Counted from the stretch's first letter, positions 8,328 to 17,658 are shown. The stretch: 64,000 nt of DNA from Bacillota bacterium (GCA_023460515.1 JAEWPS010000018.1:133800-197799); one strand, 5' to 3'. Numbers and translations: made by a program. Notes: generated from the letters alone by a model not told the origin.

Positions 8328-9587
8328 TTATACCTCTTGCCAAAATTTCTCATATTCTTGCCTTGCAATGGATTGAGCTTTTATTCTCGTCTCGTCAATT
8401 ACATCATAGTTTTCAAGAAAAACTTTTACTATCTTAGAATCTAATGCTTTATCATCACCTTTAGATGAGATTAATCTGATTACTTCTTCTTTATTCATAG
8501 CTGCTCTATATGGCCTATCTTCTGCAATAGCTGTAAATATATCTGCTACAGCAAGAATTCTAGAACCAAGTTTCATATTTCTACCTTTTATATGAAATGG
8601 ATAACCAGTTCCATCAAGTTTTTCATGATGATATGATCCATACTCACTTATTGTTTTTAAGTTTTTTATTCTGCTTAATACATTATATGTGTGGAATGTA
8701 TGTGATTTAATTATGTTATATTCTTGAGCAGTCAATTTACCATCTTTCTCTAATATGGTATTTGATACAGCTAATTTTCCTAAGTCATGTATAAAACCTG
8801 AAATTTCCATTGTTTTTACATAATCTTTATCCATTCCCATAACAGTTGCTATCGCTCCAGCACTTGCAGATACACCTCTTGAATGTACTGATGTAAATCT
8901 ACTTCTAAAATCTATAATATTACTAAACCATTTAGTTACCTCATAAAGCTCATCAGTGTTTAAATATACTTTTGAAAGTTTTGCATCTTTACGTAATATG
9001 TCGGATACATTCTTTGAAACTGTATACAACCAAAAAGATTCATTAGCGGATAATTTTACAAAAGCATCTACTAATTCTGGCATAAACCAATCTCCGGATT
9101 TTTGAATAACTTCTTCTGTTATATTCTTCCTTTGATGTAATACATAAGATTCTTTATCTATTAAAGTATCTATTCTGTCTGCCAAATGCAATAGATGACA
9201 TTCAATTGGAATCTCTTCACCTTTAACCGTAGCTCCTAAACCGTTATTCCATTTTTTATGATGATGACCCACTATTTTTGAAACATCATGAAAAATACTT
9301 CCTTCAATATATTTAGAACCTATTTTTTCATGTCTACCATCACTTTCAAAATCTGCCTTTATTATTTCATTTCTTTCTTTTACTGTAGTTGCACCTATAT
9401 CATGAATACATGCTGCTATTACAAGTTTCTTAATTTGATCTTTTGGCAATTTATACTCTTGTGCAAGTTTTAAAGTGATATATGCTACTCTAATTTGGTG
9501 TCCTGATACCAACGGACTAATTAAATCTAGAGCATCAGAAAAGCACATTAACAAATCATATATATTTATTCTTAACTTATCTTTCAT
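8328..9587 (-). CDS. Tandem HD / HD-GYP domain protein
   Basis: A 419-residue cytosolic protein with two HD-type phosphohydrolase domains. The first (residues ~20-190) has GHQIRVAY, CIHDIGA and GHHHKKW. The second (residues ~225-400) is HD-GYP: HSRGVSASA, IHDLGKLAV, SHTFHTYNVL and YHHEKLDGTGYPFHIKG, which contains the GYP signature, then ILAVADIFTAIAEDRPYR. HD-GYP domains usually degrade cyclic di-GMP. No receiver or sensor domain is attached, so input must come through the first HD domain or partners. It is monocistronic with a promoter at 9651-9679. Confidence 0.9.
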   Translation of the reverse strand: MKDKLRINIYDLLMCFSDALDLISPLVSGHQIRVAYITLKLAQEYKLPKDQIKKLVIAACIHDIGATTVKERNEIIKADFESDGRHEKIGSKYIEGSIFHDVSKIVGHHHKKWNNGLGATVKGEEIPIECHLLHLADRIDTLIDKESYVLHQRKNITEEVIQKSGDWFMPELVDAFVKLSANESFWLYTVSKNVSDILRKDAKLSKVYLNTDELYEVTKWFSNIIDFRSRFTSVHSRGVSASAGAIATVMGMDKDYVKTMEISGFIHDLGKLAVSNTILEKDGKLTAQEYNIIKSHTFHTYNVLSRIKNLKTISEYGSYHHEKLDGTGYPFHIKGRNMKLGSRILAVADIFTAIAEDRPYRAAMNKEEVIRLISSKGDDKALDSKIVKVFLENYDVIDETRIKAQSIARQEYEKFWQEV

Positions 9588-9650
9588 AATTAATTCCTTC
9601 CGAGTTTTTACAATATATATTAAATATTTATTTAAAAACCTTATACATAT

Positions 9651-9679
9651 ATAATATCATTTATTAATAAATTTGTAAA
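9651..9679 (-). promoter_or_regulatory. Promoter of HD-GYP gene
   Basis: Minus strand TTTACA, 17-bp spacer, TATTAT, about 65 bases before the start codon. Confidence 0.6.
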
Positions 9680-9700
9680 GTTAATTTTTATATAAAAATT

Positions 9701-9736
9701 AAAAAAGCAATTCTACGTATAGAATTACCTTTTTTA
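9701..9736 (-). terminator. Terminator of the Tyr/Gly/Pro-rich gene
   Basis: AATTCTA-CGTA-TAGAATT hairpin extended by AAAAAAG/CTTTTTT with one mismatch, downstream of the 9774 stop. Confidence 0.75.
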
Positions 9737-9773
9737 ATTAAATTATGTATTTGTACTATTAATACTTTGCATA

Positions 9774-10049
9774 TTAAAATTCCATATTTTCCATTTCATC
9801 TATTAATCTAATTGCATCTCTTGGACTTAATGATTTTAATGCAAGTAAAAACCAAGGGAACCCAAATCCTCCACCGTAATATCCACCTGGGAAATATGGT
9901 CCATACCAATTTGGCCATTTTTGTCCATATGAACATTTTCCATATGGACATGGTTTTTTCCAGCCATATGGATAATTTTTTCCATAACCATATGGTCTAT
10001 CTATATCTTCATACTTATATTGTGAATTGTCACTATTCATCTCTTCCAT
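9774..10049 (-). CDS. Small Tyr/Gly/Pro-rich protein, possible spore-coat type
   Basis: A 91-residue protein not recognised as a known family. Residues 14-60 are built from PYG-type motifs (RPYGYGKNYPYGW, PCPYGKCSYGQKWP, WYGPYFPGGYYGGGFGFPW), with two Cys. The last 25 residues (LKSLSPRDAIRLIDEMENME) look like an amphipathic helix. Composition recalls spore coat and other cross-linked structural proteins, and several sporulation genes lie nearby, but no function is shown. The start is supported by GGGGGTG at good spacing, and it has its own terminator. Confidence 0.75.
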   Translation of the reverse strand: MEEMNSDNSQYKYEDIDRPYGYGKNYPYGWKKPCPYGKCSYGQKWPNWYGPYFPGGYYGGGFGFPWFLLALKSLSPRDAIRLIDEMENMEF

Positions 10050-10146
10050 CTTTTCACCCCCTTATAACATATTTAGTCATTTAATAATATAGTATGTCCA
10101 TTAAAGGTTACATGTTACACTTAAAATGATTATATGCTAAAAGAGT

Positions 10147-10178
10147 AAAGACTCACAATATTATTGTAAGTCTTTTTT
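10147..10178 (-). terminator. Terminator of the 10188 gene
   Basis: AAGACT-C-ACAA stem with TTGT-A-AGTCTT, five-base loop. The longer T-run is on the plus strand, so minus-strand efficiency is uncertain. Confidence 0.55.
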
Positions 10179-10187
10179 GAATATATC

Positions 10188-10553
10188 TTATAATGAATTG
10201 TTTTCTTTCTTTTCCTTTAGCTTTGTAACATTTGATATAGCGATTCCAAATGATATTAACAAAAATGCGGTTTCTAAATCTACATTTAACATTTTTATTG
10301 CAATCCAAGATGTAAATAAAATTAAAATGTACATTCCACTCATAATTAAAATTAAAAGTAATTTAGAATTTTCAGAATAATTGGTAAGTACCTCTAATAA
10401 TATTTTGAATGACATGCAAAATATAAGTAATCCCATTAGATATATAAATGCATTTCCTTGATTGTACACACCTATTAACTTTATAACATAACTAATTCCA
10501 AAAAGAATTAAAAAGGTTATAATTAAGTTAAATTTAGGTAGTATTTTTTTCAT
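10188..10553 (-). CDS. Small four-helix membrane protein
   Basis: A 121-residue integral membrane protein with four hydrophobic segments (about residues 8-28, 35-57, 65-90, 92-108) and a charged Lys/Glu tail. No family recognised. The ATG at 10553 has AGGGGGAG eight bases upstream; an in-frame start 13 codons earlier lies in the palindrome upstream and has no site. No operon partner. The upstream palindrome at 10577-10594 may regulate it. Confidence 0.75.
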   Translation of the reverse strand: MKKILPKFNLIITFLILFGISYVIKLIGVYNQGNAFIYLMGLLIFCMSFKILLEVLTNYSENSKLLLILIMSGMYILILFTSWIAIKMLNVDLETAFLLISFGIAISNVTKLKEKKENNSL

Positions 10554-10576
10554 ACGAACTCCCCCTAAAAATTTTT

Positions 10577-10594
10577 GAAGGTTATCCTTCAAAT
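10577..10594 (-). promoter_or_regulatory. Palindrome upstream of the membrane protein gene
   Basis: TTGAAGG-TTAT-CCTTCAA, perfect 7-bp arms, 24 bases before the start codon. It could be an operator or a 5' UTR hairpin. Confidence 0.4.
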
Positions 10595-10710
10595 TAATTA
10601 TAATTTAAAAGAATTAAATCTACAAGTTATATATTATACCATAGGGTAACTATTTTTTCAAGTTAAAAATGCCTGTATGTATAGTGTTTACATATATTCC
10701 CACTGTTTTA

Positions 10711-10742
10711 TATAAAAAATATAACCACCCGATTAGGTGGCT
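10711..10742 (-). terminator. Terminator of the cca operon
   Basis: Minus strand AGCCACC-loop-GGTGGTT (one G-U pair) followed by ATATTTTTTAT. Confidence 0.8.
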
Positions 10743-10754
10743 ATGTACTTTTAT

Positions 10755-10934
10755 TTACTTTTCAATTTCATTACTAATTTTAATGTTACTATTATAAGTT
10801 TTTGGCGCCTCTTTAAAACCAAATTTATTGTTACCATATTTTGACGCTGCATTTCTATTATATGCACCATTACTTACTTTTGATCTAGTTGATGCTTTAG
10901 TATTTTTAAAACTGCCTCTATTAATTGATCCCAT
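10755..10934 (-). CDS. Small basic protein coupled to cca
   Basis: A 59-residue basic, Asn/Lys/Ser-rich protein (MGSINRGSFKNTKASTRSKV at its start), no membrane segment, no recognised family. Two starts are possible: ATG 10934, or GTG 10943 whose first bases form a GTGA overlap with the cca stop codon, a typical arrangement for translational coupling. The shared AAGGG lies in the last cca codons. It shares the cca terminator, so it is cotranscribed. A ribosome- or RNA-associated role would fit the charge but is not shown. Confidence 0.65.
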   Translation of the reverse strand: MGSINRGSFKNTKASTRSKVSNGAYNRNAASKYGNNKFGFKEAPKTYNSNIKISNEIEK

Positions 10935-10939
10935 TATGA

Positions 10940-12385
10940 TCACATCCCTTCAAATTTATTATTATATAACTTATTATTACAATTATTTATCTTACTTTGT
11001 AGTTTCAAATTACTTATTTCTTTTTTACTACTTTTAATTTTATCGATTATTTCTTCTTTAGATAATCCAGTTATTTGTATATCAAAAGCATATTTTAAAG
11101 CTTTTCCTAATTCTTCACCTTGGGTGTATCCAATCTTTATTAAATCTTTTCCGGTTACTAGTGGAACTATTTTTGTGTTATTTTCGTTAACAGACAATAA
11201 TTTTTCTTTCCACCAATCATCAATATTATATGTTTCTAAATCATCATTACTTCTACCTAACCTATCCGCTTTTGAAAGTAATAATGCATCCTGTATATTA
11301 ACTATTTTACTACTTGTATCTATTATTAATTTTCTAATTGCTTTATCACTAGAATTATTTTTTGCTAAAACATTAGGCCTCATATGGTTTTTAACAAGTA
11401 ACATTACTGAATAAGTGAGATCGTTATTGTTAGTCATATTTTTTAAAAACTTTTTAGTTAAATGAAGTTCATTTTCATGGTTATATGAAATGATTTTTCC
11501 ATGTAGAAGTCTTGTAGTTGTTATCTTACCTAAATCATGACACACGGCGGCAAGCATAAGTGCAATTGGATAATTAGACTTTTCCTTAAGTTTAGCACAT
11601 TCATCAATTACCATCATTGTATGTGTCCAAACGTCACCTTCTGGATGATATTTCGGATTTTGCTTAACTCCAATTAATTTATCCATAGGAGAAAATATTT
11701 TTTTAAGTAATCCGATTTCCCTTGTATATTCGAAAAATATTGAAGGTTTCTCTGCTTTTAATAATGCTTTCTCTACTTCAGTATATATTCTTTCTTTAGT
11801 TAAATTTGTACAATCTAATTTTTTACATAAAATAAGTGTATCATTAGATATATTAAAATTTAATCTAGCCGCAAAAGAGCAAGATCGTAGTACTCTTAAT
11901 TCATCTTGAACAAATGTAGTTTCATCAATATGTCTAATAACCTTATTCTTTATATCTTGAATGCCATTAAAATTATCTATTATTTCATCTGTAAGAACAT
12001 CTTGCATTAATGCATTAATTGTAAAATCTCTTCTTCTACATGCTTCTAATATGCTCATATTTGAATCAAAATTTATTTCAAAGTCTTTATGCCTAACACC
12101 AATATTATTTTCTTTTCTCGGCACACCAAAATCTATATCTAATCCATGTACTTTAAGTATACCAAAACTTATACCAATTTGATCAACTATTCCATATTCT
12201 GATATTATTTCTGTTAATTCATCTAAAGATAACCCAAATACTTCAACATCTATATCTTTATTTTCCTTATTCATTAATAGATCTCTAACATATCCACCAA
12301 CATAAAACATTCTACCATTTTTATTTTTAATCTTTTGTGCAATTTCTTTAGCAATTTGTATATTTTTGCTTAATTCTTTACTCAT
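10940..12385 (-). CDS. cca: CCA tRNA nucleotidyltransferase with HD domain
   Basis: A 481-residue class II nucleotidyltransferase. The catalytic head has GGYVRDLL and the metal-binding DIDVEVFG. The neck includes RRDFTINAL and DELRVLRSCSFAARL, used for nucleotide selection. A C-terminal HD domain (GDVWTHTMMVIDEC, CHDLGK, NHMRP) follows. The enzyme adds or repairs the CCA end of tRNAs; the HD domain may act on 2'-phosphates or cyclic phosphates. Starts at ATG behind GGAGTG. Poly(A) polymerase I-type activity is the main alternative. It is followed by a coupled small basic ORF. Confidence 0.92.
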   Translation of the reverse strand: MSKELSKNIQIAKEIAQKIKNKNGRMFYVGGYVRDLLMNKENKDIDVEVFGLSLDELTEIISEYGIVDQIGISFGILKVHGLDIDFGVPRKENNIGVRHKDFEINFDSNMSILEACRRRDFTINALMQDVLTDEIIDNFNGIQDIKNKVIRHIDETTFVQDELRVLRSCSFAARLNFNISNDTLILCKKLDCTNLTKERIYTEVEKALLKAEKPSIFFEYTREIGLLKKIFSPMDKLIGVKQNPKYHPEGDVWTHTMMVIDECAKLKEKSNYPIALMLAAVCHDLGKITTTRLLHGKIISYNHENELHLTKKFLKNMTNNNDLTYSVMLLVKNHMRPNVLAKNNSSDKAIRKLIIDTSSKIVNIQDALLLSKADRLGRSNDDLETYNIDDWWKEKLLSVNENNTKIVPLVTGKDLIKIGYTQGEELGKALKYAFDIQITGLSKEEIIDKIKSSKKEISNLKLQSKINNCNNKLYNNKFEGM

Positions 12386-12433
12386 TTTTTACACTCCATA
12401 ATGACTACTATAGTATCTGCACTAGCATAAATG

Positions 12434-13990
12434 TTATTCATTTGAAAGTATTGCATTTGCACACTTTATTCCATCAACTGCAGCTGATATTATGCCGCCA
12501 GCATATCCTGCTCCTTCACCACAAGGATATATACCAGATATATTTGTTAAATACTTTTCATCACGTAATATTCTTATAGGTGAAGATGTACGTGTCTCAA
12601 TTCCTGTAAGTAAGCTATCATTTGAACCAAAACCTTTTAATCTTTTATCTAAATACACTAAAGCTTCTTTCATAGTTTTAGTTATAAATTCTGGTAATAT
12701 ATTATTAAAATCACTAAATGTAATTCCAGGAGTATATGTAGGTTTTACTTCTCCTAATTTAGTTGATATGTTTCCTTTCAAAAAGTCTCCCACTAATTGA
12801 GCTGGAGCCTTATATTCCTTTCCACCGGCTATAAAAGCTTTTTGTTCTAAATCTCTTTGAAAGTACATACCGGCAAGTGGAGATTCATCTTTAAAATCTT
12901 CTGGAAATACTCCTACAACAAGTGCGCTATTAGAATTTATACCATCTCTATTATATACACTCATACCATTTGTAACAACCGTATTTTCTTCAGAAGCGGC
13001 TGCTACAACAGTTCCACCAGGACACATACAAAATGTATATGCAGATCTGTTATCTTCTCCGTGATATACTAATTTATAATCCGCTGCACCTAGTTTAGGA
13101 TTATTTGCAAACTGTCCATATTGAGATTTATTTATCATACTTTGTAAATGTTCAATTCTAACTCCAACAGAAAATGGTTTTTTAGCTAGATTTAACCCTT
13201 TGTTATATATCATTTCAAACGTATCTCTACTACTATGTCCTATTGCAAGTATTAAAGCATCTGTATTTATAATTTTACTACATTTAGCGCTTACTAGACT
13301 ACCATTTTCAATTGTTATATCTGTTAGTTTTTCATTAAATAGAAATTCTCCACCTAACTTTTCAATTTTTTGTCTTAGATTTTTTACTACCTCAATTAAT
13401 TTGTCTGTACCAATATGTGGTTTAGCATCATACATAATTTCTTTTGGTGCATTACAAGATACAAATTCTTCTAAAACTTTTCTACATAATGGATTGTTTA
13501 TTTGAGTTGTCAATTTCCCGTCTGAAAATGTACCAGCTCCACCTTCGCCAAATTGTACATTTGACATTGTATTTAATTTACCAGTTTCCCAAAAAAGGTC
13601 AACATCTTTTTTACGATCTTCTACTTTTTTACCTTGTTCAAGTATTATAGGGTTTAAACCAGCTTCAGCCAAAGTTAAAGCTGCAAAAAGTCCAGCTGGA
13701 CCTGCTCCAACTATAACTGGTCTCTCTTTACTTTTACGTTTCACTTCTACTTTAACGTACTTTTCGTTATTTGCTATTATTCTGCTTTTAAATCTAGATT
13801 CATTTTCAATATTTAAATCTAAGGTATAAATAAATTTAATATTTTCTTTATCCCTTGCATCAATAGACTTTTTATAGATTATTAAATCTCTTATTTCACT
13901 CTTTTGTATATGTAACATATTACATGCTATTTTATATAGCTCAGATTCGTTACTTTCTAAAGGTAACTTTATTTCATTTAATCTTATCAT
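12434..13990 (-). CDS. FAD-dependent dehydrogenase (COG2509-like)
   Basis: A 518-residue flavoprotein. After an ~85-residue N-terminal domain with many charged residues comes the Rossmann fingerprint PVIVGAGPAGLFAALTLAEAG. The stretch VQFGEGGAGTFSDGKLTTQI is characteristic of the uncharacterised FAD-dependent dehydrogenase family widespread in Bacillota. A C-terminal GIYPCGEGAGYAGGIISAA supplies the second FAD/NAD contact. The physiological substrate of the family is unknown to me. It is probably transcribed alone or with the downstream cca gene (48-base gap). Confidence 0.88.
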   Translation of the reverse strand: MIRLNEIKLPLESNESELYKIACNMLHIQKSEIRDLIIYKKSIDARDKENIKFIYTLDLNIENESRFKSRIIANNEKYVKVEVKRKSKERPVIVGAGPAGLFAALTLAEAGLNPIILEQGKKVEDRKKDVDLFWETGKLNTMSNVQFGEGGAGTFSDGKLTTQINNPLCRKVLEEFVSCNAPKEIMYDAKPHIGTDKLIEVVKNLRQKIEKLGGEFLFNEKLTDITIENGSLVSAKCSKIINTDALILAIGHSSRDTFEMIYNKGLNLAKKPFSVGVRIEHLQSMINKSQYGQFANNPKLGAADYKLVYHGEDNRSAYTFCMCPGGTVVAAASEENTVVTNGMSVYNRDGINSNSALVVGVFPEDFKDESPLAGMYFQRDLEQKAFIAGGKEYKAPAQLVGDFLKGNISTKLGEVKPTYTPGITFSDFNNILPEFITKTMKEALVYLDKRLKGFGSNDSLLTGIETRTSSPIRILRDEKYLTNISGIYPCGEGAGYAGGIISAAVDGIKCANAILSNE

Positions 13991-14154
13991 TTAAATTCCT
14001 CAATTTCTGTATTTAATACATTATATTATATCATTTATTTATCTCATTGTCTATTATAATCTCATAAATATACTGTATATATTAGCATATTCTAGTACTT
14101 TATAACTTTATCTCACCTTATTAATATTAACCAAACTTAATATTTTATTAAAAT

Positions 14155-14191
14155 AACAAAAAACACAACTCCACATATTTGTGAAGTTGTG
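14155..14191 (-). terminator. Terminator of the methyltransferase gene
   Basis: CACAACT-C-CAC stem with GTG-A-AGTTGTG, six-base loop, U-run on the minus strand. Confidence 0.85.
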
Positions 14192-14209
14192 CAAAAATTT
14201 TATTAATAA

Positions 14210-14959
14210 TTATTTTTTTAATGCAAAGAATCTAGAAATGTTGGAAGATTTTTTATCATTTTCACCAAGAATATCTTTTGCAGTAACATTAAACAAATGA
14301 CTAAATCCAGATTTGTTAATCAAACCGATTGTTTCACTAACGCTTGCAAAATGCATATAACCACCGTCATATATAATAACATCGTTTTGATCGTAGAATC
14401 CTTTTTCTATCCATGCCCCACTTTCTCTGAAATTATCAATTATCTTCGCATAATTCTGATCATTTTCTCTTACAAGGTTTTCATCAATTACAGCTAATAT
14501 GAATACCCCACCCGGTTTCATGATTCTGTACATTTCTTTTAATACAGCTAGTTTATTTTCATTACCGGGTATTTGTGAAAATCCATCTGAAGTAAATATT
14601 ATACTTTCAAAAGTCTTATCTTTAAATGTAGTAAACTGAGCATTTTGAACAGAAAATTTTATATTACAAGACCTACTCTCAGATATTTGTATCGCCCTTT
14701 CAATAAATTTTTGATTCATGTCTATTGCATGAATATTAGTGTACTTTTCCTCGTAAGCGGCAATCGCAAACCTACCACAACCGGTACCTACATCTAAAAT
14801 AGTATCATTCTTTTCAAAATAATAATTTAATAGAACCTTCTCTGTCTCTGACAAACCTTTTGACAAAGCCCTCCTTGTATAATACTGTAATTGCCGATTA
14901 CCCATATAATTTTCTATTACATATTCATAACCAATATTTGATACTTTGCAATCATTCAT
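14210..14959 (-). CDS. Class I SAM-dependent methyltransferase
   Basis: A 249-residue enzyme. Motif I is ILDVGTGCGRFAIAAYEEKY (residues ~56-75), then HAIDMNQKFIERA (motif II, Asp binding the ribose), IIFTSDGFSQIP and PGGVFILAVIDENL. The substrate is not predictable. It has its own promoter (15016-15044), which lies only 13 bases past the end of the upstream RCC1 gene, and its own terminator. Confidence 0.88.
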   Translation of the reverse strand: MNDCKVSNIGYEYVIENYMGNRQLQYYTRRALSKGLSETEKVLLNYYFEKNDTILDVGTGCGRFAIAAYEEKYTNIHAIDMNQKFIERAIQISESRSCNIKFSVQNAQFTTFKDKTFESIIFTSDGFSQIPGNENKLAVLKEMYRIMKPGGVFILAVIDENLVRENDQNYAKIIDNFRESGAWIEKGFYDQNDVIIYDGGYMHFASVSETIGLINKSGFSHLFNVTAKDILGENDKKSSNISRFFALKK

Positions 14960-15015
14960 ATAATTCTACACACCTTTCAAATAATTATTGAAATTTACAT
15001 ATTTAAAACGCATAT

Positions 15016-15044
15016 ATTATATCATAATTTACATAAAAAATCAA
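15016..15044 (-). promoter_or_regulatory. Promoter of the methyltransferase
   Basis: Minus strand TTGATT, 17-bp spacer, TATAAT. The -35 lies in the loop of an inverted repeat at 15026-15054. Confidence 0.7.
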
Positions 15045-15054
15045 TATGTAAATT
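15026..15054. repeat. Inverted repeat around the -35 element
   Basis: AATTTACATA and TATGTAAATT, perfect 10-bp arms with a 9-base centre. It may be an operator for the methyltransferase promoter or an RCC1-gene transcript end; it lacks a clean T-tail. Confidence 0.6.
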
Positions 15055-15056
15055 AT

Positions 15057-17549
15057 TTAATTTCCTATTTGGCCTTGACTATTACTTCCCCATACTTTTA
15101 CTGTTCCATCATTTAATAGTGCCAAAGAATGATCACCACCTGTTGTTACTTGTTTTACATTAGAAAGTCCAGATATGATTGTTGGATAATAATTATTTTC
15201 ACCTGTTCCGTTACCTAACTGTCCAAATTCATTATATCCCCAAGATTTCACTGTTCCATCGTTTAATAATATTAATGAATGATCATATTCTTTACAAAGA
15301 TCTTTAACATTATATCCACCAGATATTACTATTGGTTTATTACTGTCTGTTGTCGTACCGTCTCCAAGCTGTCCTGCCCAGTTGATTCCCCAAGATTTCA
15401 CTGTTCCATCATTTAATAATGCTAATACATGTTCATATCCAGATACTAATTGTTTTACATTTGTAAGTCCTGGGACTGTTACTGGCACAGTACTATTAGT
15501 ATTTGTTGCGTCTCCTAATTGACCATATTTATTACAACCCCATGCTTTTACTGTTCCATCATTTAGTAATGCTAAAGTATAATCATATCCTAATGCCAAT
15601 TGTTTTACATTTGTAAGTCCTGGTACTATTATTGGTACATTACTATTTGTTTTAGTTCCATTTCCAAGTTCCCCTGCCCAATTTGCTCCCCATATCTTTA
15701 CAGTTCCATCATTTAATAAAGCTGCTGCATGATATTCACCTGAAGCTATTTGTACTACGTTTGTAAGGCCAGATATTGTTACTGGAACATTACTATTTAT
15801 TGTCGTTCCAGTACCTAACTGCCCGAACATATTCTCCCCCCAAGCTTTTACTGTTCCATCGTTTAATAATGCTAACATGAAATTATCTCCTGATGTAATT
15901 TGGTTTACATTATTTAAACCCAAAACAGATATTGTAACGTTACTGTCTATATTTGTACCATTACCTAGTTGTCCATATTCGTTATCTCCAATTGTCTTTA
16001 CTGTACCATCATTTAATAAGAAAGCTGAGTGCATCCATCCAGCGGATAACTGTTTTACATTTGTTAAGCCTACTACTACTTTAGGTAAGTAATAATTAGA
16101 AGTTTTTCCATCTCCTAATTGACCATGATCATTATTGCCCCATGATTTTATTGTTCCATCAGCTAAAATAGCTACTGTATGATTACCGCCAATTGCAATT
16201 TGTTTTACACTTAGTGTGTTTGTTATGGTAATTGGTACATTACTGTCTATTGTTGTTCCGTTAGCTAATTGTCCATACTCATTGTAGCCCCATATTTTTA
16301 TTGTTCCGTCATTCAGAATTACAGCGGTATGATCGTAGTTTTTACAAATTTGTTTTACTCCAGTTAATCCGGATACAAGAGTTGGTATATATACATCAGT
16401 ATTTGCTCCGTTACCAAGTTGTCCTGCCCAGTTACTTCCCCATGTCTTTATTGTTCCATCACTTAGTAATGCGACTGAATGATAGTATCCTGCAGAAATT
16501 TGCGTAACATTATTTAACCCAGAAATTGCTATTGGAGAAGTAGTATCATTTGTAGTGCCATCTCCTAATTTTCCGTAATTATTACAACCCCAAGCTTTTA
16601 CTGTTCCATCATTTAATAAAGCAAGTGTATGATCATATCCTGAAGCTAATTGTTTTACATTTGTAAGTCCTGGTACTGTTGTAGGTATACTTTTATTTTG
16701 TAATGTACCATCGCCTAATTGACCAAATTCATTATATCCCCATCCCTTAACTGTTCCATCATTTAATATTGCAAGTGAAAGATATTGACCTGCCGCGATT
16801 TTATTTACATTAGTTAATCCAGTTACAATTGTAGGTATACTTTTATCTTCAGTTGTTCCGTTACCAAGTTGTCCTGCCCAGTTACTTCCCCATGCTTTTA
16901 CTGTTCCATCAGTTAACAATGCTAGCATATATTCATCACCTGCAGCAATTTGAACTACATGTTCTAAACCAGAAATAGTTGTGGGCAAACTTCTATTCAT
17001 TAGTGTTCCATCACCTAATTGACCATATTCATTACTTCCCCATGTTTTAACAGTTCCATCACTCATTAAAGCAGCAGTAAATGTCCAACCCGCTACTATA
17101 TCTACAGGTATTGCACCTGTTTCTGTTGTTATATCTAAAGAAATTCCAATTTGATTCATCCATTCTTTTTGCTTTTCATCTGTTCCAGTATATATAAGTC
17201 TTCCTTTTTTTATTTCTAGTAAACTTTCATGTTCTTTCTTTACACTTGTTATTATGTCCTTTAATTTAAGTGTATTTCCGCCTTTTATATACGTGCCACT
17301 GTCCTTTGTAGCATTAACAGTAGTTACATTTAGTAATCCATTAGTTTCTAAATATTCATTTGAAAACCACATAGTTAATTCACTTTCATAATCTTTTAAT
17401 ATACTTTTAAATACGGCTTCTGTCGCTTTATTAATTGCATTGTTATTTGATAATATCAAAACAACTGCTCCTGCTAATATAATCATAATTACAATAATTA
17501 TAACTAAACTTATTAAAGATATACCTTTTCTTCCACTGAGATATTCCAT
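15057..17549 (-). CDS. Pilin-anchored RCC1-repeat protein (two predicted 7-blade propellers)
   Basis: An 830-residue protein. Residues 8-34 (KGISLISLVIIIVIMIILAG...) are a type IV prepilin-like N terminus: Lys-Gly, then a hydrophobic helix, but without Glu at +5. A ~110-residue linker follows. From residue 154 to the end there are 14 RCC1 repeats of about 50 residues, each with ALL.DGTVK.WG.N..GQLG.GT. Repeat i resembles repeat i+7 (for example 4 with 11, 6 with 13), suggesting a whole seven-bladed propeller was duplicated. Probably a surface protein binding sugars or proteins; function not known. Promoter at 17659-17687, start behind AGGAGGT. Confidence 0.88.
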   Translation of the reverse strand: MEYLSGRKGISLISLVIIIVIMIILAGAVVLILSNNNAINKATEAVFKSILKDYESELTMWFSNEYLETNGLLNVTTVNATKDSGTYIKGGNTLKLKDIITSVKKEHESLLEIKKGRLIYTGTDEKQKEWMNQIGISLDITTETGAIPVDIVAGWTFTAALMSDGTVKTWGSNEYGQLGDGTLMNRSLPTTISGLEHVVQIAAGDEYMLALLTDGTVKAWGSNWAGQLGNGTTEDKSIPTIVTGLTNVNKIAAGQYLSLAILNDGTVKGWGYNEFGQLGDGTLQNKSIPTTVPGLTNVKQLASGYDHTLALLNDGTVKAWGCNNYGKLGDGTTNDTTSPIAISGLNNVTQISAGYYHSVALLSDGTIKTWGSNWAGQLGNGANTDVYIPTLVSGLTGVKQICKNYDHTAVILNDGTIKIWGYNEYGQLANGTTIDSNVPITITNTLSVKQIAIGGNHTVAILADGTIKSWGNNDHGQLGDGKTSNYYLPKVVVGLTNVKQLSAGWMHSAFLLNDGTVKTIGDNEYGQLGNGTNIDSNVTISVLGLNNVNQITSGDNFMLALLNDGTVKAWGENMFGQLGTGTTINSNVPVTISGLTNVVQIASGEYHAAALLNDGTVKIWGANWAGELGNGTKTNSNVPIIVPGLTNVKQLALGYDYTLALLNDGTVKAWGCNKYGQLGDATNTNSTVPVTVPGLTNVKQLVSGYEHVLALLNDGTVKSWGINWAGQLGDGTTTDSNKPIVISGGYNVKDLCKEYDHSLILLNDGTVKSWGYNEFGQLGNGTGENNYYPTIISGLSNVKQVTTGGDHSLALLNDGTVKVWGSNSQGQIGN

Positions 17550-17658
17550 ACATTTTACCTCCTAATGTATATTTTATAAATAAACTATATCTGACTATAA
17601 CATTAATAGCAATACAAATCTTATTTTATAAATATAATCAGAACACATAATTTACTAA

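Noticed and set aside
8229..8444. Plus-strand 71-codon ORF after the Gre-like gene
   Set aside because: It runs through the terminator hairpin and antisense to the HD-GYP gene, with no RBS.
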